The notes under the pieces are model-generated. The model worked only from the letters and a program-made list of their open reading frames with translations, was not told the origin of the DNA and searched no databases. A stretch of 64,000 bases of DNA from Parasphingorhabdus litoris DSM 22379 (GTDB taxonomy: Bacteria > Pseudomonadota > Alphaproteobacteria > Sphingomonadales > Sphingomonadaceae). Below, piece after piece: positions 24,787-32,506 of the stretch. Both the position numbers and the translations under genes were made by a program. Location: positions 1,240,001-1,304,000 of the forward strand of contig NZ_CP086727.1 in the NCBI RefSeq assembly GCF_020906275.1, read 5' to 3'. Within the stretch, counting starts at the first letter, position 1. Every line of letters begins with the position of its first letter.

Positions 24787-25469
24787 AGCTCGATCAGCCG
24801 ATCTGGCAGTTCGTTCGGGTTTTTGTCGGTTTTGGGAAAATGCTCTTTCAGCACCACACCGACATGCCGAACGGCCGCAGCCATGCCTTCGCCAGGGCGG
24901 CCAGCACGAACTTCATCGATCAAAGCAACCATCGCTTCGCCCCAGACTTCAGGCGATACTTTCTCAGCTATTGCGTCATCAGCAACAATTTCCGCCCGAT
25001 GCTCTTTCAGAGAGACGTAAATCAATATTCCCGTCAATCCCATGGTCCGGCGTTCTGCACCCACCTTGAAAAAATCAATCGCCCGCCTGCGGACGCGGCG
25101 CTGTTTCGTGCTCTTTGGCGTCACCAGAAGCCGAAGGGGCATCCAAGCGAACAGATAGCGCATGACAAGGAACAGGGTGACGCTGGCGATGAAAAGGATC
25201 GCCATTTGCTCGCCCGCCGTTGTGAGATCTTGTTCCCAGCCACCAAAAAGGCCTCTTATTAGCGACTGATAAAAGGCAGGGAAAATAGCCAGTGTAGACA
25301 AAAAGAAAAAGGTAATCCCGATGGCCCATTGCAGGCCAGCATCATGATATTTGTCTGACAGATCCGTAACGATGGTCACAATCTCACCATCTGTGGATTT
25401 TTCCGCCTCGCTGACTGCGGCTGTAACGAGCTTATGCTCCGCTTCGGAAAGCTGATTGACCTTCTTCAT
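24783..25469 (-). CDS. TPM domain membrane protein (second of pair)
   Basis: A 228-residue protein with a TPM fold split around a membrane region. It opens with LSEAEHKLVTAAVSEAEKSTDGEIVTIV, then two helices (LQWAIGITFFFLSTLAIFPAF and MAILFIASVTLFLVMRYLF), then RRRAIDFFKVGAERRTMGLTGILIYVSLKEHRAEIVADDAI. Its ATG at 25469 has GGGGGG 7 bases ahead and shares a base with the stop of the upstream TPM gene (TGATG). TPM proteins, including plant TLP18.3, are linked to membrane-protein turnover or acid phosphatase activity; the exact role here is unknown. Confidence 0.87.
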   Translation of the reverse strand: MKKVNQLSEAEHKLVTAAVSEAEKSTDGEIVTIVTDLSDKYHDAGLQWAIGITFFFLSTLAIFPAFYQSLIRGLFGGWEQDLTTAGEQMAILFIASVTLFLVMRYLFAWMPLRLLVTPKSTKQRRVRRRAIDFFKVGAERRTMGLTGILIYVSLKEHRAEIVADDAIAEKVSPEVWGEAMVALIDEVRAGRPGEGMAAAVRHVGVVLKEHFPKTDKNPNELPDRLIEL

Positions 25470-26293
25470 CACCATCCCCCCGATGCGCCGCCGCCGCCGA
25501 AGCTGCCGCCACCGCCGCTGAAACCACCGCCACCGAAGCCGCCGCTGCTGAAGCCACCACCGGAACTGCCCCATCCGCTGGAGCCACTACCGCCCCAGAT
25601 AACGACTGGGCCAGAACCGCCGCGATAGCGTTTGCCGCCGCGCGAATTGGAAATGGATATGACGATAATCACGATCCCGACAATGATCCAGAATATAACC
25701 AGACCGGCTTCACCATCGTTGGAGCGTTCCCGTTGCTGGGCGACGGCTTGGGAAGCAAAAGCCCGGGCCTCTTCTTCGGGTAGCATCAACTGCGTCATGA
25801 TCCGGTCGACACCGGCATTGATACCCGCAGGCATGTCGCCATCGCGAAATCGCGGCAATATTTCATTCTGGATGATCACGCTGGAAAGCGCATCCGTCAT
25901 AATGCCTTCCAGTCCGTAGCCGACTTCTATACGAACCTTGCGATCATTGGGAGCGACGAGCAAGATAATGCCATTATCTTTCTCGGTCTCACCGTCGCCA
26001 TCCTGTCCAATGCCCCATGTCCGGCCCAGCTGATAGCCATAGTCAGCAACATCATAGCCTTCCAGATCAGAGACAGTGGCGACCACCATTTGCCGGTTTG
26101 AATTAGCCTCAAGCGCTTCAAGTTTGGTCGTGATCGCCGCTTCCTGCGCAGGATCAAGCAGGTCCGCCTGATCGACAACCCGGCCGGTCAGTTCCGGGAA
26201 ACTCTGGGCGGCGGCAGGTGTCACCGGAACCATGATCGACAATACCAAGGCAGCCCAAATCGCTGCAACAATGCTGTGGGGGACGTTACGCAT
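25469..26293 (-). CDS. TPM domain protein with Gly/Ser-rich tail (YgcG family)
   Basis: A 274-residue protein with a signal peptide (MRNVPHSIVAAIWAALVLSIMVPVTPAAA), an exposed TPM domain (LTGRVVDQADLLDPAQEAAI through VEVGYGLEGIMTD), a single membrane helix (GLVIFWIIVGIVIIVIS) and a C-terminal tail made almost only of Gly, Ser and Phe. This tail is typical of YgcG-type proteins. It follows lemA by 5 bases and precedes the second TPM gene with overlapping stop and start, so the three are made together. They probably form an envelope complex of unknown activity. Confidence 0.92.
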   Translation of the reverse strand: MRNVPHSIVAAIWAALVLSIMVPVTPAAAQSFPELTGRVVDQADLLDPAQEAAITTKLEALEANSNRQMVVATVSDLEGYDVADYGYQLGRTWGIGQDGDGETEKDNGIILLVAPNDRKVRIEVGYGLEGIMTDALSSVIIQNEILPRFRDGDMPAGINAGVDRIMTQLMLPEEEARAFASQAVAQQRERSNDGEAGLVIFWIIVGIVIIVISISNSRGGKRYRGGSGPVVIWGGSGSSGWGSSGGGFSSGGFGGGGFSGGGGSFGGGGASGGW

Positions 26294-26298
26294 TGGCT

Positions 26299-26889
26299 TT
26301 AAAACGCAACTGTCGGAGCTTCATCCGCGCCTTCGGTGGTGGCTGTAAATGGTTCCATGGGCTCTGCGCCATGAATGATCTTGGCACCGATAATATCGGG
26401 GAAGGTTCGGATGGTGGTATTATATTGCCTGACCGCTTCGTTATAGTCCCGGCGCGCCACGTTGATGCGGTTTTCCGTGCCTTCAAGCTGGCTTTGCAGA
26501 GCTAGGAAGTTTTGATTGGATTTCAGGTCGGGATAGGACTCTACGGTTGCCAGCAAGCGTCCAAGACCTTGTGAAAGCTGACCCTGAGCTGCAGCAAATT
26601 CCTGAATTTTTGAGGCATCGCCCAAATCATCAGCGCTGACCTGAATGGATGTCGCTTTCGCGCGCGCTTCAACCACAGCAGTTAGCGTATCCTGTTCTTG
26701 GGCTGCAAAGCCTTTCACTGTTTCAACTAGATTGGGGATCAGGTCTGCACGACGTTGATAGGTGCTCTCGACATCAGCCCATTTGGCTTTTGCTTGTTCT
26801 TCTGCTGTCGGGACGCTGTTGATGCCACAAGCGCTCAGCGCTAGCGCCAAAACTGGTACCATCAAAAATTTAGATATCTTGCCATGCAT
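26299..26889 (-). CDS. lemA: LemA family lipoprotein
   Basis: A 196-residue protein with a lipoprotein-type N-terminus (MHGKISKFLMVPVLALALSAC, lipobox LSAC) and the LemA core: KWADVESTYQRRADLIPNLV, LTAVVEARAKATS, GRLLATVESYPDLKSNQNF and NVARRDYNEAVRQYNTTIRT, ending with FPDIIGAKI. The fold is a long helical bundle. GGGAG stands 9 bases before the ATG at 26889. It is the first gene of the lemA-TPM-TPM-NUDIX operon; LemA and TPM proteins are found together widely, but their joint function is not known. Confidence 0.93.
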   Translation of the reverse strand: MHGKISKFLMVPVLALALSACGINSVPTAEEQAKAKWADVESTYQRRADLIPNLVETVKGFAAQEQDTLTAVVEARAKATSIQVSADDLGDASKIQEFAAAQGQLSQGLGRLLATVESYPDLKSNQNFLALQSQLEGTENRINVARRDYNEAVRQYNTTIRTFPDIIGAKIIHGAEPMEPFTATTEGADEAPTVAF

Positions 26890-27032
26890 GCTGATTTTCT
26901 CCCACGTTCCGATTGATCGCCTCATCAAATGTAAAAATAGGTACGAAAACAGGCAAATGCAATGACTTCCCTCGACAAATTGGAGGTTTTGGGGCATTTA
27001 GCCGTCATCTTACGGGGAAGAGGAGTATTGTA

Positions 27033-27455
27033 ATGTTTTCGGAATTTAAAGAGTTTATCCTGAAGGGCAACGTGCTGGATTTGGCAGTTGCGGTCATCAT
27101 TGGTGCGGCCTTTGCCACCATCACAACTTCACTGACCGAAGATGTGATCATGCCGGTGGTGAGCGCGGTTCTCGGGACACCGGATTTCTCTAAAATGTTC
27201 ATCCTGCTAGGCACGCCGCCAGCGGAACTGGCTGGATCAACCGACTATGCCGCCTTGAAAGAAGCAGGCGTTCCGATGCTGGGTTGGGGACAATTTCTGA
27301 CCGTTGTCATCAACTTCATCATCCTGGCATTCATCATTTTCATGATTGTACGCTATGCCAATAAAGTGATGGCGAAAAAGGAAGAGGAAGAAGCAGATTC
27401 CGGTCCAAGCGAAATTGACCTACTCACTGAAATTCGCGACAGTTTGAAAAAATAA
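27033..27455 (+). CDS. mscL: Large-conductance mechanosensitive channel MscL
   Basis: A 140-residue channel that opens under membrane tension to relieve hypo-osmotic shock. The first helix is EFKEFILKGNVLDLAVAVIIG followed by AAFATI, as in E. coli MscL. The second helix is WGQFLTVVINFIILAFIIFMIV. The C-terminal bundle (EIDLLTEIRDSLKK) is intact. A periplasmic loop of some 40 residues lies between the helices. AGAGGAG stands 7 bases before the ATG. A terminator follows at 27489. Confidence 0.96.
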   Translation: MFSEFKEFILKGNVLDLAVAVIIGAAFATITTSLTEDVIMPVVSAVLGTPDFSKMFILLGTPPAELAGSTDYAALKEAGVPMLGWGQFLTVVINFIILAFIIFMIVRYANKVMAKKEEEEADSGPSEIDLLTEIRDSLKK

Positions 27456-27488
27456 TCGAAATTTCAGATATTTAGTTAAAATACTTAT

Positions 27489-27521
27489 GGGCGTGGATAA
27501 TGATATCCGCGCCCTTATTTT
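27489..27521 (+). terminator. Rho-independent terminator after mscL
   Basis: GGGCGTGGATA (27489-27499) pairs with TATCCGCGCCC (27504-27514), an 11-base-pair stem with one T-G wobble and an ATGA loop, followed by TTATTTTTT. Confidence 0.92.
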
Positions 27522-27533
27522 TTGCGCATTCTC

Positions 27534-27561
27534 TTTTCATTCAGAATTATGCGACTATATA
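27534..27561 (+). promoter_or_regulatory. Possible ssrA promoter
   Basis: TTTTCA (27534-27539) and TATATA (27556-27561) are 16 bases apart and match 4 of 6 bases of each consensus hexamer. Initiation near 27568-27570 would give an acceptor piece of about 81 bases, close to the length expected for two-piece tmRNA. Confidence 0.4.
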
Positions 27562-27569
27562 GATCCTGT

Positions 27570-27950
27570 CTGCTTCGGCGGACTATGGTGATAAATTGTG
27601 ATGTGCAATAGGCACAACGGACCCGGGGGCAGTACCCGGCGGCTCCACCATTTGAGATGTTTTTGAACATCTTTGCTGATGGGGCCGAACCAGGATCGAC
27701 GTGTGTTGAAAAGCATTATTTTTACCCGGCCTGAGTATGCCGTGATTGCTCAAAAACTATAAGTGCAAACGATAACGAAGCACTCGCAGTAGCGGCTTAA
27801 GCCAACGACCTCACGGTTGTAACTTAAGAAGTTAAAGCGCGGTTGGACCCACCGGGCAACAGAAGGGATACCGGCGGCCTGGGGGTGCCGAGCAACAGAA
27901 ACCCCCAACTTTCAAAACAGTTGAGCACCGAGCAACAGAAGCTCACCACT
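27570..27950 (+). ncRNA. ssrA: Transfer-messenger RNA, permuted two-piece form
   Basis: tmRNA rescues stalled ribosomes and tags their products for proteolysis. The gene is permuted, as in other alphaproteobacteria. The acceptor piece comes first: T-arm CCGGG-GGCAGTA-CCCGG (27623-27639), acceptor strand CGGCTCC (27640-27646), A and CCA (27648-27650). A spacer of about 30 bases follows. The coding piece begins with GGGGCCG (27681-27687), which pairs with CGGCTCC including the G3-U70 alanine identity wobble. The tag is read at 27765-27800: ANDNEALAVAA and a TAA stop. Both outer ends are approximate; the 3' end may be near 27870 or after the third hairpin near 27950. Confidence 0.93.
27848..27945 (+). 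repeat. Three tandem hairpins with a conserved 14-base loop at the end of ssrA
   Basis: Three hairpins share the loop [AG]CCG[AG]GCAACAGAA. Copy 1 loop is 27851-27864, closed by CCC/GGG. Copy 2 loop is 27887-27900, closed by GGGGGT/ACCCCC. Copy 3 loop is 27927-27940, closed by TGAGC/GCTCA and followed by a T-rich run that could end transcription. Loop starts are 36 and 40 bases apart. The stems differ in sequence while the loop is kept, which points to selection on the loop. The loop motif is probably part of the alpha-type tmRNA coding piece; three copies look like an expansion. Confidence 0.7.
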
Positions 27951-28013
27951 TTATTTTATGCATGTGATTGCGTGTTTTCTCGAAAGAGGAGGCATTAACG
28001 CGAACAGGCGTTT

Positions 28014-28244
28014 TTAGTAGTCCGGCCCATAAGCATTGCGATATTCGATCGCATCAAGCATCTTGGCGCCAGCCATGAAAACAGCGCCGGTACAGGCTAG
28101 AAACAACAGTTTTCCTCCAAATCCAGGATATTGTACCAGATAATCTTGCCCGCGTGCCACGGCTCCGGTTGCAAGCGCGTAGATGATCAAGAATGCTTCA
28201 AACTTGGTTTTGATGATGAACAGTCGTTTGAACTTTTTCCACAT
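28014..28244 (-). CDS. Small membrane protein of unknown function
   Basis: A 76-residue protein with a basic N-terminus (MWKKFKRLFIIKTKFEAF), a first membrane helix (LIIYALATGAVARG), a loop with YPGFGG and a second helix (LLFLACTGAVFMAGAKML). An ATG at 28307 would add 21 residues; neither start has a good ribosome site. No family name is recognised, though similar two-helix proteins are common in sphingomonads. It lies between ssrA and astB on the minus strand. Confidence 0.6.
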   Translation of the reverse strand: MWKKFKRLFIIKTKFEAFLIIYALATGAVARGQDYLVQYPGFGGKLLFLACTGAVFMAGAKMLDAIEYRNAYGPDY

Positions 28245-28346
28245 ATCAAAATAGGTAGCAAGGCGTATGCCAACCCCAGAAAACCAGGATTTTGTGGAGG
28301 CTAACATGGTTAACTGTAAGTTAATTCGACAGTCCGCGATGGAAAA

Positions 28347-29609
28347 CTAGCTTTCCAGCTCCGTCAATGTGCAGACTTGCAAAAGTTTCTTGCGGGCTTT
28401 TTGCACATTCTCAAGCAGGTTAGCGTTGGCCAACTGTTCAGGCATTATTGTTTTCGGCCAATTTTGTTCCACGATCTCGGCCATGGCATCCAGCTTTGCC
28501 GGTGTTGCCATGAAGCGCTGATCCACAGCATTTGGGTCCGCAACAACACGCAAACGCAGGCAGGCCGGCCCGCCACCATTTGCCATGGACTGACGCACAT
28601 CAACGGGACAGAGTTTTCGGATCGCACCATTGCCCTCCACCAATTCCTGCAGATAGGACCAGACCGCTTCTGTTTCCTTAGCCTCGGTTGGCAGGATCAG
28701 CGCCATACCGCTGTCTTCAGGCAGGGTGACCAACTGTGCGTTGAACAGATAGGATGTGATGGCATCAGCCAAACTCACCTTATCTGCCGGAACCGTGATG
28801 ATCTCGGCTTCCGGAAACTTGCTTCTCACTTCCGCGTAAAACTCTTCTCGATTTTCAAACGCGTCTTCGTGTGCGAACAGCACCTGTTCATTGGCAACGG
28901 CCACTACATCATTGTGAAAGGCACCCGCTGCAATCGCTTTGTCGGACTGCTGCGCAAAAATCACGCGATCATCTTGCAAGCCATGCTTTCTAGCCACCGC
29001 TTTGCTGGCTTCGATATGCTGTCGTGCTGGAAAGCGGCCGCCGCTTTTGCCGTAAATAAATATCTCGACTCCAGCCTCTCCATGAGACCCACACAAGCGC
29101 ATGTGATTCGCTGCACCCTCGTCACCAAAGGGGGAGGGGATCGGCTGGTGAACCGCAAAGTGATCCTGATCGCCAAAGGCTAACCGTAACTGCGCCAATG
29201 TGCCTGGCCATTCGTGGCTTCGATGCGGCATGGTTTGGAGGTTCGCCACCGTCATATGGCATCTGCCGTCGGCGCTGTCGGGTGCGGGGGAAATAGTTGC
29301 GGCATTGGCCGCCCACATCGATGACGCGGAATATGCAGCCGCACGAATATGCGGCTCCGCCTCGGTTAGCTTTGTTCCTAACGAACCGAGCCACGCCATA
29401 TTGGGGCGATCAAGTGGCATGAAAAATCCCTGTACCAGCCCCAAGTCGATATTGTGGCGCATCTTGGCGATACCCTGCAATGCGGCCTCACGTGGGTAGG
29501 ACGCATCGCCGGCATTGTTTGAAGAGGCGATGTTGCCGAGGCTTAGGCCCGCATAATTATGGCTGGGCCCAATGATCCCATCAAAATTGATTTCCTGAAG
29601 CTTCGTCAT
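28347..29609 (-). CDS. astB: N-succinylarginine dihydrolase
   Basis: A 420-residue enzyme that converts N2-succinylarginine to N2-succinylornithine, CO2 and ammonia in the AST arginine-degradation pathway. Family blocks: EINFDGIIGPSHNYAGLSLGNIAS at the start, MWAANAATISPAPDSADGR (amidinotransferase fold), GDEGAANHMRLC, a His in GAFHNDVVAVAN, and MANGGGPACLRLRVV with the catalytic Cys near the end. The ATG at 29609 lies 5 bases after the astA stop with AAGG ahead; an in-frame ATG at 29633 is within astA. It is the last gene of the M20 hydrolase-astA-astB operon. Confidence 0.95.
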   Translation of the reverse strand: MTKLQEINFDGIIGPSHNYAGLSLGNIASSNNAGDASYPREAALQGIAKMRHNIDLGLVQGFFMPLDRPNMAWLGSLGTKLTEAEPHIRAAAYSASSMWAANAATISPAPDSADGRCHMTVANLQTMPHRSHEWPGTLAQLRLAFGDQDHFAVHQPIPSPFGDEGAANHMRLCGSHGEAGVEIFIYGKSGGRFPARQHIEASKAVARKHGLQDDRVIFAQQSDKAIAAGAFHNDVVAVANEQVLFAHEDAFENREEFYAEVRSKFPEAEIITVPADKVSLADAITSYLFNAQLVTLPEDSGMALILPTEAKETEAVWSYLQELVEGNGAIRKLCPVDVRQSMANGGGPACLRLRVVADPNAVDQRFMATPAKLDAMAEIVEQNWPKTIMPEQLANANLLENVQKARKKLLQVCTLTELES

Positions 29610-29614
29610 TTTTT

Positions 29615-30631
29615 TTACCTTGGAATATGCCAAATTGTGTCACCGACTGAGAGGTCCAGATTGGCGGCCGCATCCTCATCAATGGTTACACCGCCTTCAG
29701 CTTCACCGATAAAGGCATATGTTGCCTGGAAGTCATGCAAACGACCATGGGAGATGATGGATTTCAATCCGGCGCCGGACGCTGTGATATCGACGATCCT
29801 TTCTGATTTTGTATTTTTCACGCTGGTGACTTTGTCGGTTTTCGCGATCATCGTTGGGCCGCCGTCGAAAATATCGACATAGCCATCATAGGAAAAATTC
29901 TCATTCTCCAGCATCCGCATCGCGGCTCGACCATTGGGATGGGGAATACCGATGGCGGCACGCGCCGTTTCGCTCAGCATGGCGGTATAGATGGGATGTT
30001 TCGGCATCAGGTCAGCGATAAACTGATTGCCGTGGATGGCGTTGAAATAGTCCGCCTCTTGAAAACCCATGCCGAAAAAGCGGCCAGCCAATCCATCCCA
30101 GAAAGGGGAGCCGCCAGCTTCATCAATCACACCGCGCAATTCTGCAAAAAGGCGGTCACCAAAGCGTGAGCGATGCTCCTTGATGAACAGATAGCGACTG
30201 CGCGCCAGCAACATGCCCAAACCGCCAGCGCGCTCGCCGGGATGAAGGAAAAGGCCGCCGACCTCGCTTGCGCCCTCCAGATCAGTAACCAGTGTAAGCA
30301 TTTGTGCACTGAATGTCCGGTCCAGCTCCTTGCTGGTTTGTGACAAGGTGCTGAGGCGATAGGAATAAAACGGCCAGCTTTGCCCGACCATCGTGAACAG
30401 CTGCGATGTTCCGCGTACCGCGCCTGTCTCCACATTTTCCAGAACCATCACGAAAAGGTCATTGTCATGCTCTTCGCTTTTCCGATCATAGGCCTGTGCC
30501 GAGCGCTCCAGCTTGTCTGTTAAGCTGGCTTTATCGGCTGGCAGATTTGTGAAACCGCCGCCGGTGAGCTTTGCCATCTCATAGAGATGTTGCAGGTCCT
30601 CCATCCGCGCGGCGCGTATCCTGAAACTCAT
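29615..30631 (-). CDS. astA: Arginine N-succinyltransferase
   Basis: A 338-residue acyltransferase that moves succinate from succinyl-CoA to the alpha-amino group of arginine, the first step of the AST pathway. Sequence blocks: IRAARMEDLQHLYEMAKLTGGGFTNLP at the N-terminus, GGLFLHPGERAGGLGMLLARSRYLF (GNAT-like acyl-CoA site), ELRGVIDEAGGSPFWDGL and YDGYVDIFDGGPTM. Its ATG overlaps the TGA of the M20 hydrolase gene (ATGA), and astB follows 5 bases after its stop. astC, astD and astE are not in this window. Confidence 0.95.
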   Translation of the reverse strand: MSFRIRAARMEDLQHLYEMAKLTGGGFTNLPADKASLTDKLERSAQAYDRKSEEHDNDLFVMVLENVETGAVRGTSQLFTMVGQSWPFYSYRLSTLSQTSKELDRTFSAQMLTLVTDLEGASEVGGLFLHPGERAGGLGMLLARSRYLFIKEHRSRFGDRLFAELRGVIDEAGGSPFWDGLAGRFFGMGFQEADYFNAIHGNQFIADLMPKHPIYTAMLSETARAAIGIPHPNGRAAMRMLENENFSYDGYVDIFDGGPTMIAKTDKVTSVKNTKSERIVDITASGAGLKSIISHGRLHDFQATYAFIGEAEGGVTIDEDAAANLDLSVGDTIWHIPR

Positions 30632-31836
30632 AGTCCCCCCTTTTCGGCAATCCGCATAATCGTAAGCGCGGATAATTGTGTGTGTTCGACCAGACTATCG
30701 CTGATTAGAAATTCGTCTGAGCTGTGAATGGCGCCGCCCCGCACCCCCATTGTATCAACCACCGGCACGCCGCAAGCGGCAATATTGTTGCCGTCACAAA
30801 CGCCTCCGGTGCCGCGCCAGTTAATGTCCAGTCCCAATTCCGCGCCACAGCTTTTGACCAGTTGAAACAGCTTTTCCGCCTGCGGATCAATCGGTTTGGG
30901 CGGGCGGCCAAAACCGCCGTGGGAATGCACATCAAGGTCATGGCCCCGCGCGATGATATCGACCAGTTTATCAAGAGTGTTTTGCGCCTCTTCCTGATCC
31001 GCAAGCGATTTGGGCCGGAAGTTCACCCGCAATATCGCATGATCAGGGACTGCATTATTCGGTCCGCCACCTTCAATCTTGGCGGGATTCACGCTCAGCC
31101 CTTCGCGGTGCAGGGCTTTTAATTGCAAGGCCATATCAGCTGCGGCAACCAGCGCATTGCGGCCTTCGTCCGGGTTGCGGCCGGCATGGGCGCTTTTACC
31201 AGTGAAGATGATCGAGAAATTGCCGCTACCACCGCGTTCGCCAGCCAAGGTTCCATCAGGCAGGGCGGGTTCGTAGGTGAGGGCGGCGACCTTGTCCTTG
31301 GCGCATCGTTCGATCAGCGCGGCGGAGGAGGCAGAACCCACTTCTTCATCGCTGTTGATCATGATGTCATAACCAAGACGCGCCGCATATTCGCTTTGTT
31401 CCAGCAATTGCAGCGCGCCGAGCATGACGGACAGTCCGCCCTTCATATCGGCCACGCCGGGGCCGTTGAGTACACCTTCCTCAATCCATTCGAGATTCTG
31501 GAACGGATGATCGGCTGGGAACACAGTGTCCATATGGCCGGTCAGCAATATCCGAACCGGTGCGTCCGGACGGATCGAGCCAAATAGGTGCTGACCGCGC
31601 TGGACCTGATCAACGGAACCGTCAGGACGCACGGCCTCGACCGGATCGGGATCAATCAGTTTAATGTCGCCGGGCAAGGTAGAAAAGGCTTCCACTAACT
31701 GACCAGCAACGGTTTTCAGGCCATCCAGATTGGTGCTGCCGCTATTGACCTTGGACCATGTTTCCGTGCGTTCCAGCAGCGGCAATCCTTCGGCGTTTTC
31801 CAATATCGTGTTTTCGGGGAGAGGATTTGCTTTCAT
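30628..31836 (-). CDS. M20 family metallohydrolase, glutamate carboxypeptidase-like
   Basis: A 402-residue zinc hydrolase. Di-zinc ligands are visible in LLTGHMDTVFPAD, NGPGVADMKGG, INSDEEVGS and the late GGAIHSSDEF. This pattern fits the CPG2 branch, which cuts amide bonds of N-acyl-glutamates. The dimerisation insert lies around residues 190-300 (FTGKSAHAGRNPDEGRNA). The ATG at 31836 and a GTG at 31872 are both possible starts; neither has a strong ribosome site. The stop overlaps the astA start, so the enzyme is made with the arginine succinyltransferase pathway. It may supply the last step, N-succinylglutamate hydrolysis, in place of AstE; this is inference. Confidence 0.88.
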   Translation of the reverse strand: MKANPLPENTILENAEGLPLLERTETWSKVNSGSTNLDGLKTVAGQLVEAFSTLPGDIKLIDPDPVEAVRPDGSVDQVQRGQHLFGSIRPDAPVRILLTGHMDTVFPADHPFQNLEWIEEGVLNGPGVADMKGGLSVMLGALQLLEQSEYAARLGYDIMINSDEEVGSASSAALIERCAKDKVAALTYEPALPDGTLAGERGGSGNFSIIFTGKSAHAGRNPDEGRNALVAAADMALQLKALHREGLSVNPAKIEGGGPNNAVPDHAILRVNFRPKSLADQEEAQNTLDKLVDIIARGHDLDVHSHGGFGRPPKPIDPQAEKLFQLVKSCGAELGLDINWRGTGGVCDGNNIAACGVPVVDTMGVRGGAIHSSDEFLISDSLVEHTQLSALTIMRIAEKGGL

Positions 31837-31907
31837 TTGAAACTGATAGCATTTGTACTCAATCGCTGTCACCTGTTTCCAGCCCCATAGTGGCGCATCA
31901 AAAAAAT

Positions 31908-32411
31908 TTAGTATCGGGCGTCTGCGATCAGACTGTTAACGCCTTGATGAATTTCTTTCCAAAGATCGTGCTCGTCCTGCCGCGCTGTGGGGATTGTCTC
32001 CGTAATCACATGCACCGCAGCATCGACCAGACCGCTGAACCAATTGCTGCTCAGATGCAGGGTTTCTTCATGGTGCGGAACGGTACTGCCAAACATGATG
32101 CGAATTTCTTGCGGTCTTTCGAGCCAGTTCATCAGGCAATATAGGACGCTTTCCACCATTTCGGCCTCCAATTTGGCGGTATTGCCCAACCCATGCTCCT
32201 TGAAAGAGGCCCGTGCATCAGGGTGCACGGCATAGTAGCGCTGCATCACAGGGTCCGTGATATCGCCCAGCTTATCTGCCGCGCGCTCAAGGCTGGTTTC
32301 CAGCTGCTCCATTTTTGCATGCCATTCCATAGGCACGAATTTTTGAACCATTGACCGTGGATCGGCAAGGATTAGATTTCGATCATTTACAAAATCCGTC
32401 TCACCAGCCAT
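31908..32411 (-). CDS. Conserved hypothetical protein
   Basis: A 167-residue soluble, mostly helical protein with no signal peptide. Recognisable segments are WHAKMEQLETSLERAADKLGD, QRYYAVHPDARASFKEHG, LEAEMVESVLYCLMNWLERP and FSGLVDAAVHVITETIP. A family name is not recognised. Starts at 32411 (MAGETDF) or 32351 are possible. It lies 71 bases upstream of the M20-astA-astB operon on the same strand and is divergent from malate synthase. Confidence 0.65.
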   Translation of the reverse strand: MAGETDFVNDRNLILADPRSMVQKFVPMEWHAKMEQLETSLERAADKLGDITDPVMQRYYAVHPDARASFKEHGLGNTAKLEAEMVESVLYCLMNWLERPQEIRIMFGSTVPHHEETLHLSSNWFSGLVDAAVHVITETIPTARQDEHDLWKEIHQGVNSLIADARY

Positions 32412-32506
32412 AGGGAGCGCCGATTCCTCCCCGGAACATTTGCTTATTACGCTCAGATGATGATGCCCGGGGCGTGCCATGCTTTTTGTGAAAAGAGGAA
32501 CTATCC

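Noticed and set aside
27848..27945. The repeated GCAACAGAA units as a CRISPR array
   Set aside because: Only three units, repeat of 14 bases, spacers form stems with the repeat as loop, and no cas genes are near.
28377..29183. A 268-codon plus-strand frame inside astB
   Set aside because: Antisense to conserved AstB blocks; His/Cys-rich nonsense composition and no start signal.
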